Source of the DNA: Oscillospiraceae bacterium
Lineage (GTDB): Bacteria > Bacillota > Clostridia > Oscillospirales > Oscillospiraceae
Reading direction: 5' to 3'
NCBI GenBank assembly: GCA_017622295.1
Contig: JAGARK010000045.1
Span: 1-64,000 of the forward strand
DNA length: 64,000 bases
Part shown: positions 57,365 to 64,000 of the stretch, piece after piece
How positions within the stretch are numbered: the stretch's first letter is position 1
How the letters are laid out: each line of letters starts with the position of its first letter
The notes under the pieces: generated by a model
Told to the model about the DNA's origin: nothing
Databases searched by the model: none
Seen by the model: only the letters and a program-made list of their open reading frames with translations
Position numbers and translations under genes: made by a program

Positions 57365-60300
57365 TTAGTTCTGAGACTCTTCTGCCTCTTCGGTCTGAGT
57401 CTCTGCAGCGGGGGCTTCTGCCTCTGCCTTGGGCTTCTTCCGGCCCAGCTTTGCACTCAGGCTCTTGACCGCAGCACTCAGCCACTTCCAGGCCTTGACG
57501 CAGCCGGTTATCACGGCGTGGCCAGCCTTGTTCAGGGCAGCCAGCACAACGCTGTCGTACCCCTTCTTCTCGGACAGGACCACCTCAGTAACGCAGCCGC
57601 CCAGCAGAACTGCCAGGATCGCAATCAGGGCAACGGAGCCTGCGTCAACACCGGAGCCGGTCTGTTCGGGCTTCTCCGTCTGCTCGGTCTGCTCACCTTC
57701 AACGGGCTGGGTCTCACCTTCCGCGACCTCACCCTCCTCAGCGGGAGTCAGAGCGATGATTCTCTGCTCGGCGGAGATCAGGTCAGCGTAGTTGGTGACC
57801 AGAGCCTGCTGCTCGATGGTAGCGATCTTTGTGTAGGCGGCGCGGGCTGCCTCAACCAGTGCTGCATCGCTGTAGCCGACCTTCTCGGGGATGGACTTGA
57901 TGGCCTTGATGGCTGCCAGAGTGGTTCTGTCGGGAGCGGCAGGGCCGTCGATGACCATATCGAAGTACTGACCCATGATGAAGGAGTCGTAATTCTGGCC
58001 GTTGACGGGGCGCACCATGGTGAGCTTTTCTTCCACGCAGCCCACATAGTCCACGAAGTTTGCACCGTACAGGACGTTGGAATACATGCCGCCGGTGGCG
58101 TTCCACATAAAGTAGGGCACGATTTCCATGGGCTCAATGACGACCTCATTGCCGACGTAATCGGTGTAGGTACCGAAATCGCCGCTGCCGGGGATATGCT
58201 CCAGGGAATCATAGTAGGCGGAGTCGAACTCCTCCTCCAGGATGGGAGCGGTGTGGCTGCCGAAGACCACAGTATGCAGATCCTCACAGCCGAAGAATGC
58301 CTTGTGGCCGATGGAAGTGGTGGCCACGGGCAGGGTGACCATCTGTACATCGCTGCCTGCGAAGGCGTAGGCGGTGATACGGACGGTGTCCTCATCGACC
58401 TTGACATTGACAGGATCGATGCCCGCGTAGGTGATCAGCTCCAGGCCGGATTCGGTCTGGCAGTACAGAGAACCGTCAATGACGTGGACGCTGTCGCTGA
58501 TGTCGTAGGTGTTGATATTGGTTTCCACATCAGTGCCGTTGAAGCTGGTAATCTCGGACAGGCCGAAGGGTGCAACCTGACACAGTGCGAAGGGGTTGTC
58601 GCCCAGGGAGGTCAGATTCTCACCCAGAGTGACGGTGACGGGAGTCAGCTCTTCCTTCAGGAAGGCGTTAGTACCGACGCTGACGGCACCGCTCAGATCC
58701 AGCTCAGTCAGAGCAGTGTAGGCAAAGGCATAATCGCCGATGTTTTCGGTGACTGCCAGATTGCCGACGGTTGCCAGCTGCTCACAGTAGGCGAAGGTGC
58801 CCTCTGCGATGTCGGTGCCCTGTTCGCTCAGGTTCACGGTGGTCAGGCCGTCGCAGTAGACGAAGGCATACTCGCCGATGGACTCAGCCACAGGCAGATT
58901 GACTTCAGTCAGAGCCTCGTCTTCGATGAAGGCATAATCGCCGACAGTGGTGATGTTGCTCATGTCGATGTTGGTCAGAGCCACGCAGCCTGCGAAGGCG
59001 TACTGGGGAATCTCAGTGATGGCGGGATTCAGAACCACATCGGTCATCTCGCGGCAGTAGGCAAATGCATACTCGCCGATGGACTCGGCAGCGGCAACAT
59101 TCACGGACTGCAGCTGAGGTGCATGGTAGGTGTAGATGTAGAAGCCGTCGGCGCTGACTGCTGCGTAAGCCATGGAGTCATCAATGCAGATGTAGTAGAC
59201 GTCGCCGGAGAAGGCATAGTCACCGATGGACTTGGCAGTGGACAGGTCGATTTCCTTCAGGCTGGAGTTGTTGTAGAAGGCCATGTAGCCGATCTCGGCG
59301 TTCTTGCCCAGAGTCACGGACTCCAGGGAGGCGGCGCCGGAGAAGGCGTTGTCGCCGATGACGGCATTGTCACCGATGGTCAGAGAATTCAGCTTGGTAG
59401 CGAAGGTGTAGTAGAAGTACTTCTGCTCCGTTGCCTCCAGACCGATCATCTCTTCCTCTTCGGTGGTCTCGCCGCCCTCCATGGTCATGGAGGTGTTCTC
59501 GTCGGGCTCAGCCACAGTCTCGTCGGACTCGACCTCCTGGCCCTCAACGGGGACAGCCACGGCGCCGATGGCGTTGACCTCCTCGGTGTAGCTTTCAACG
59601 GTGAAGGCATAGTCCTTATTGATGCTGAAGGCGTAGTTGCCGATGGTAACATCGTTGCCGATGGTGATGGACTCCAGGCTCAGGCACTCGCTGAAGACGC
59701 CCTCTTCGATGGTCATGCCGTCGGGAATGGTGACGGAGGTGATGTCGGTGAAGGCAAAGGCGTACTTGCCGATCTCAGTCTGGGCAGTGAAGGCGGGCAG
59801 CTCGGTGATCTCAGTCTCGAAGAAGGCATACTCGCCGATCCTGGTCAGGCTTCCCAGCTTGACGGAGGCCAGGCTGTTGGAAGAACCGAAGGCATAGTCG
59901 CCCAGAACGGTGACGCCGGGCAGCTCGACAGAGGTCACATCGGTGTTGTGGGAGAATGCGCCGCTGGCCAGGGCGGTAACATTGGCGCCGCCGATGTTGG
60001 ATGCGGTGAATGCACCCTCCACGCTGGGAGCCACAGCCACCAGGGTCTTGCCGTCAGCGGAAAGAATGTAGCTTGCAGACTGGGCCTTGTAGGCCTGGCT
60101 GCCGGACTTGACTTCCAGAGTCTCGATGTCGGTGTCGCGGAAAGCGAACTCGCCGATGTCATTGACGTCGGGGCCGATGGTAACGCTCTGCAGGCCCTCG
60201 GCCTCGTAGAACATACCCTCAGGCAGGACGGAAGCGTTGACATAGAAGCTCTTCAGGGAGTCGCAGCCGGTGAAGGCATAGGCGCCGTACTTGACCTTGG

Positions 60301-63300
60301 CTGCGGTGATGGTCATATCGGACAGGCTCTCACAGCCAGCGAAGGCATACTGACCGATGGACAGCAGGCTGTCGGAGGTGATGACACCTTCCAGGTCGGT
60401 ATTGCCGGCAAAGGCATAGGCGGAAATGATGCACACGGAGCTCAGATCCACGGTACCCTGCAGGGCGCAGTTTTCAAATGCGTTCTGGTTGATGATCTGC
60501 AGATTGTTCTCGCCGCTGAAGGTGATCTTCTGCAGGGAGGTACAGCCGTAGAAGGCACCGTACTCAATGGCATTCAGGGTGGAAGGCAGGATGACCTCTT
60601 CCAGAGCGGTCAGATTTGCAAAGGCATAGGCACCGATCTTCTCGACACCCTCGGGAATCACGACCTTGGTGACGGTGTTTTCACCGATGTACCACTGCTT
60701 GGAGGTTTCCTTGTCATCGATCAGCAGCTCTTCGGGGGTCTTCTCAACATAGTCGAAGTTTGCGAAGGCGAAGTTGCCGATTTCGGTCAGGGACAGGTCC
60801 TCGGGGATCATGACCACGCCGCCGTTGCCGAAGTAGTGGGACAGGCTTGCGCCGCCGTTGGTGATGTAAGGATCCTTGACTTCCACGGAAACAGTTTCAG
60901 AGTAGTAGGTGCTTCTGCCGTCCATCATGACCTTGATGGTGACGGAGGCAAAGCCCTCTGCCACAGCGGTAACGTTGCCGTACTCATCGATCTTGACGAT
61001 GCTGTCGTTGCTGGTCTCATACTCAACGGTGGTATCGTTGGGGAAGTAAGCGTCCAGCTTGTAGTTGAGGTAGACGGACTCGGAGGGGTACATGGACAGG
61101 TTGTAATTGCCCTCAAAGAACCGGATATCGCCGGTATCACCGATCTCCTTATCCTCGCTGTTGATCTGGTAGTAGGCCTTGGTGGTCTGGTAACCGGTCA
61201 GCTCGAAGACGTCGGCGACAGGCTTGTCATAGCGGCGGTAGTTCTCGTCATCCTCAGAAAGGACATTCACCTTAAAGGTGATGCTCTCATTGGTCTGGGG
61301 ATCGCGGACCTTGACGACCGCGCTGCCGGAGGCGGTAGCCACGATCTTGTTGTTGACGATACGGGCAACACTGGGCTTGGAGGAGGTGAACTCCAGCAGC
61401 TCTGCCCACTCGGTGGTGGGATAGACCAGAGGCTCCAGAGAGAAGACCTCGTTGGGGCTCAGGGTGATGCCCTCTTCCAGCGCATCAAAGTAGAAGTCCG
61501 TATAATTGTCAGGCAGCTTGACTTCGTATGTAGCGTAGTTCAGCGCGTAGTCATAGCAGGTGATGACAAAGGAATTTTCATTGAGGGAATTTTCCTTGAT
61601 GTCATAGATGTGATCTGTCAGTTCGAAGGTCACATAGGTGGTGCTGTTGCGCTGGGAGTAGACAGGCTTCATGAACTGCTCAAAGGACTTGAGCTCAGCA
61701 ACCTCGTTGCCGTCCTCGTCGGCGCCCATGCCGACGTAGCCCAGCTGGGCAGACATGGCATGGTGGTTGTCATAGATGGCAGCCTTGGCGTAGAGACGAT
61801 TCTTTTCCAGCGTCTTGTCGTACTCATAATAGAATTCCACATCCGTCAGAGTGGGAGCCTCAAAGTCCACAGTCAGGGGGAATTCGAAAACATTCTTCAG
61901 ATTGGTTTCCTTGCCGCCGTCGCCGTAGTCCAGGTAACCCTCCAGTTTCACGGTGAAGCTGGTGTTGTTGGAGAAGTTATAGTCCATGGTGTCGAACTCG
62001 ATTTCGACGTTGGCAGGATAGATGGAGCCGCCGTCGCCATAGGACTTGCGGACGTCGGTGTCCACGGTCTCGAAGACCACTTCGCCGGTGGTGTCATCGG
62101 TGATGGTGATGTCGATCCGTTCCGCACCTCTCAGAAGGCCGGCCCAGACGAAGCGCAGGGAGTGGATGGTGCCCTCCTGGTTGGACAGGGCGATGTAATC
62201 CTTATTGGCGGAGATGACCATGTCCTTGGGATTCTGCAGGAAGTAGTAAGCACCCAGGTAGCTGACATAGTCGCCCTCGACGCCGCCGATGGGGCGGGTG
62301 GCATAGGCGTCAGCCTTGGTCTTGTCCTCTTCGTCGATGCCCTCGTCCAGCTCATCGGCGTGGGTATCATAGTACTCCAGGTCAAACATGGGAGCCACGG
62401 TCCAGTCGCCGTAGTAAGCCAGGTAAGGCACGCTCAGATCGATATCGGTACCCTTGGTGGCCTTCAGAGTCAGGTAGCCTTCCACATACATGCCGTTGGC
62501 GAAGGACTCATCCAGATATGCCTTGTCGGCATCGCTCAGGGTGATGCGGACCTGAACATCAGCGGTGGACTGGGCATCCACAGAGATCTTGTCTCCCTTG
62601 ACTGCCTCGCCGTTGACGCAGATGATCTCAACGGTGGCGCCTTCCAGAATGTAGGCCTCTTCGGTGACGGTGGTCTTACCGGAATTGGTCTTGGTATCGC
62701 TGACGCCTTCGGTCATGACGTAGGCGCCCAGCTCATAGGCCAGGCTCTTCCCGCCGACGTTGTTGACGGTGAAGGACATCTCGTAGACACCGTTCTTCTC
62801 GATGTCGTCGCCCAGCTCCAGCTTGGTCTTGTCCATTTCCTTACCATCTTCATCATAGGTGGTAATGTAGGCGGGAGTCTCGGTAGCGCTGACCAGGTTG
62901 GCAAGGCCTGCACCCTGCTTTCTGACAGCGTAGGGCTGGCCGTTGGTGTTCAGCGCGATATCCGCGGTGGACATCAGCAGCTTGTTGACCATTGCGGCAA
63001 CTTCCACATTGTTATCAGCGATTTCAGGGAAGTTCTCCACAACATACTGACGCAGCAGGATCACGACGCCTGCCAGGTTGGGGCATGCCATGGAGGTACC
63101 GGACAGACGGTCGTAGCCGCCGCCGGTGACAGAAGACAGGATATTACCACCGTGACCGGTGATCTCGGGCTTGATCTCCAGGCTGGGTGCGGGACCCCAG
63201 GAGGAGAAGTCGGAAATGAAGGGACCGGAGGTCTGGGCCTTACTGATCTTCAGCTTGCCGCCGCCGGCAGCAGCCAGCATCTCACCGTTGTCCTGAGAGA

Positions 63301-64000
63301 TGGAGCAGACAGCCAGCTTGGCGTCGCCCACGTTCATCTTCACTTCACCGGATACATTATTATAAATAATGATACCAGCAGCGCCCTGGGCTTCCGCGAT
63401 CATTGCCTTCTCCTCGAAGGTATTGTCGCCGCGGCGTACCAGTGCGATCTTACCGGTAACATCCATGCCGGAGTAGTCCGCGCTGCGGCCGACGCCGGGG
63501 ATCACGACATATTCGATCTCGATGGAATCCTTATCGCCCAGCAGAGTCTCACAGAAGTTGTTTTCCTCGGCTGCGCCGTTGTTGGATTCATCGAAGTAGA
63601 TGATGGTTTCACCGTACAGCAGGTAGGGAGTCTCGGTGCCGCTGATGGAGGCAACGGACAGAACACCTGCATAGGTGGAGGGGGAACCGACGGTACCGGT
63701 ATCGGGGTTGGTGGTCAGACCCAGGTTGCCGTTGGCGTCGGAGCCGTAAGCGGAGGAGTAGCTGTTGGAGGCAGCTGCCACAACGCTGATGCCGGCTTCG
63801 CGGATCTTGTCATAAACACCGTTGAGGACTTCCTCGTCGGATTCACGGCTGAAGCCCGCAGCGGTACCCAGGGACATGTTGATCACGTCAACGCCCAGGA
63901 TCACGCAGTCCTCCAGAGCGGAGAGGATCCAGGAGCTGATGGCACTGTCATACACGTCGGAGAAAATCTTCATGGACACCAGCTGTGCGTTGGGAGCAAC
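57365..64000 (-). CDS. Giant cell-surface subtilase (S8) with PA domain and BspA-type leucine-rich repeats, 5' end outside window
   Basis: At least 2211 residues; the frame is open to the right edge (VAPNAQLVSMKIFSDV), so signal peptide, propeptide and the catalytic Asp and His are outside. Seen: VINMSLGTAAG, a protease-associated (PA) insert (RSADYSGMDVTGKIALVRRGDNTFEEKA), the catalytic Ser in LSGTSMACPNLAG near nt 63,090, Fn3-like and Ig-like parts as in C5a peptidases/lactocepins, then a long array of LRR_5/BspA repeats (YAFAGCESL, IGEYAFAYC pattern; about residues 1080-1850). C-terminal end: Pro/Glu-rich linker, one membrane helix (SVALIAILAVLLGG) and a basic/acidic tail. No LPXTG. Likely a membrane-held extracellular protease that feeds peptides to the Opp transporter. 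Confidence 0.93.
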   Translation of the reverse strand, partial: VAPNAQLVSMKIFSDVYDSAISSWILSALEDCVILGVDVINMSLGTAAGFSRESDEEVLNGVYDKIREAGISVVAAASNSYSSAYGSDANGNLGLTTNPDTGTVGSPSTYAGVLSVASISGTETPYLLYGETIIYFDESNNGAAEENNFCETLLGDKDSIEIEYVVIPGVGRSADYSGMDVTGKIALVRRGDNTFEEKAMIAEAQGAAGIIIYNNVSGEVKMNVGDAKLAVCSISQDNGEMLAAAGGGKLKISKAQTSGPFISDFSSWGPAPSLEIKPEITGHGGNILSSVTGGGYDRLSGTSMACPNLAGVVILLRQYVVENFPEIADNNVEVAAMVNKLLMSTADIALNTNGQPYAVRKQGAGLANLVSATETPAYITTYDEDGKEMDKTKLELGDDIEKNGVYEMSFTVNNVGGKSLAYELGAYVMTEGVSDTKTNSGKTTVTEEAYILEGATVEIICVNGEAVKGDKISVDAQSTADVQVRITLSDADKAYLDESFANGMYVEGYLTLKATKGTDIDLSVPYLAYYGDWTVAPMFDLEYYDTHADELDEGIDEEDKTKADAYATRPIGGVEGDYVSYLGAYYFLQNPKDMVISANKDYIALSNQEGTIHSLRFVWAGLLRGAERIDITITDDTTGEVVFETVDTDVRKSYGDGGSIYPANVEIEFDTMDYNFSNNTSFTVKLEGYLDYGDGGKETNLKNVFEFPLTVDFEAPTLTDVEFYYEYDKTLEKNRLYAKAAIYDNHHAMSAQLGYVGMGADEDGNEVAELKSFEQFMKPVYSQRNSTTYVTFELTDHIYDIKENSLNENSFVITCYDYALNYATYEVKLPDNYTDFYFDALEEGITLSPNEVFSLEPLVYPTTEWAELLEFTSSKPSVARIVNNKIVATASGSAVVKVRDPQTNESITFKVNVLSEDDENYRRYDKPVADVFELTGYQTTKAYYQINSEDKEIGDTGDIRFFEGNYNLSMYPSESVYLNYKLDAYFPNDTTVEYETSNDSIVKIDEYGNVTAVAEGFASVTIKVMMDGRSTYYSETVSVEVKDPYITNGGASLSHYFGNGGVVMIPEDLSLTEIGNFAFANFDYVEKTPEELLIDDKETSKQWYIGENTVTKVVIPEGVEKIGAYAFANLTALEEVILPSTLNAIEYGAFYGCTSLQKITFSGENNLQIINQNAFENCALQGTVDLSSVCIISAYAFAGNTDLEGVITSDSLLSIGQYAFAGCESLSDMTITAAKVKYGAYAFTGCDSLKSFYVNASVLPEGMFYEAEGLQSVTIGPDVNDIGEFAFRDTDIETLEVKSGSQAYKAQSASYILSADGKTLVAVAPSVEGAFTASNIGGANVTALASGAFSHNTDVTSVELPGVTVLGDYAFGSSNSLASVKLGSLTRIGEYAFFETEITELPAFTAQTEIGKYAFAFTDITSVTIPDGMTIEEGVFSECLSLESITIGNDVTIGNYAFSINKDYAFTVESYTEEVNAIGAVAVPVEGQEVESDETVAEPDENTSMTMEGGETTEEEEMIGLEATEQKYFYYTFATKLNSLTIGDNAVIGDNAFSGAASLESVTLGKNAEIGYMAFYNNSSLKEIDLSTAKSIGDYAFSGDVYYICIDDSMAYAAVSADGFYIYTYHAPQLQSVNVAAAESIGEYAFAYCREMTDVVLNPAITEIPQYAFAGCVALTNIDMSNITTVGDYAFIEDEALTEVNLPVAESIGEYAFVYCDGLTTVNLSEQGTDIAEGTFAYCEQLATVGNLAVTENIGDYAFAYTALTELDLSGAVSVGTNAFLKEELTPVTVTLGENLTSLGDNPFALCQVAPFGLSEITSFNGTDVETNINTYDISDSVHVIDGSLYCQTESGLELITYAGIDPVNVKVDEDTVRITAYAFAGSDVQMVTLPVATTSIGHKAFFGCEDLHTVVFGSHTAPILEEEFDSAYYDSLEHIPGSGDFGTYTDYVGNEVVIEPMEIVPYFMWNATGGMYSNVLYGANFVDYVGCVEEKLTMVRPVNGQNYDSFIMGQYFDMVIDGPAAPDRTTLAAIKAIKSIPEKVGYSDAALVEAARAAYTKIATIEQQALVTNYADLISAEQRIIALTPAEEGEVAEGETQPVEGEQTEQTEKPEQTGSGVDAGSVALIAILAVLLGGCVTEVVLSEKKGYDSVVLAALNKAGHAVITGCVKAWKWLSAAVKSLSAKLGRKKPKAEAEAPAAETQTEEAEESQN

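Noticed and set aside
50050..57468. An open frame of 2,472 codons on the plus strand, antisense to the opp operon, lipoprotein and subtilase end
   Set aside because: It mirrors the codon bias of the well-supported minus-strand genes (Gly/Val/His/Gln/Asp-rich translation), has no domain and crosses several gene borders without regard to them.

Overview
The window looks like chromosomal DNA of a gut-type, low-to-mid GC Gram-positive anaerobe of the class Clostridia, probably Oscillospirales. The reasons are LPXTG/SpaA surface proteins, a Tn1549/CD1110-type conjugation module, BspA-type leucine-rich repeats on a subtilase, TIGR04076, DUF6809, DUF4869 and HXXEE small families, AGGAGG ribosome binding sites and strong intrinsic terminators. 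I infer the taxon from gene content only.

Region 1 (1-22 kb) is the conjugative part of an integrative element. It reads mostly on the minus strand from about 16.4 kb leftward: a DUF6017-type initiator/HTH protein, PcfB, the VirD4 coupling protein, Maff2, a VirB6/TrbL-like channel protein, an MT-A70 methylase, PrgI, the VirB4 ATPase, a KilAC-type antirepressor, a wall-anchored NlpC/P60 hydrolase with SpaA domains, and an LPXTG pilin. The pilin gene is split by a complete group II intron that, when excised, restores the reading frame exactly. Upstream (16.8-21.7 kb) lie regulators, a lipoprotein and a five-gene cluster of unknown function with two paralogous proteins and unusual repeated palindromes. 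This region ends at a tRNA-Ala(GGC)-derived attachment site with its own terminator at 22.0-22.15 kb.

Region 2 (22.1-39.2 kb) is an accessory island. It is bracketed by two direct copies of the tRNA-Ala 3' half (22,062 and 38,955) and by two integrase fragments (22.24 kb C-terminal, 39.13 kb N-terminal). It holds small regulators, methyltransferase/HXXEE, a DUF5131-GNAT fusion, an alcohol dehydrogenase, and an aldo/keto reductase and nitroreductase operon with a nonsense-mutated MmcQ gene. Next comes what appears to be a decayed retron (promoter, a1/a2-bounded structured RNA, start of a reverse transcriptase, then deletion), followed by an AT-rich stretch (32.9-37.4 kb) resembling a defence island. 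That stretch has a truncated KAP NTPase, a P-loop ATPase with a possible TOPRIM-like tail paired with DUF4869, and a soluble protein paired with a multi-pass membrane protein. A Fic protein with a changed catalytic motif closes the island.

Region 3 (39.2-64 kb) looks like core chromosome: hydrolase/methyltransferase operon, XRE-desulfoferrodoxin regulator, ZIP transporter, RibD-like reductase and SDR, a polar amino-acid ABC transporter, an MBL hydrolase, and a large minus-strand set in which a giant cell-surface subtilase, a repeat lipoprotein and an Opp-type oligopeptide ABC transporter are collinear, suggesting extracellular proteolysis feeding peptide import.

Best candidates for new biology: the retron remnant (32.4-32.9 kb), the ATPase/DUF4869 pair (34.1-35.5 kb), the soluble/membrane pair (35.8-37.3 kb), and the 19.5-21.8 kb cluster with its palindromes.
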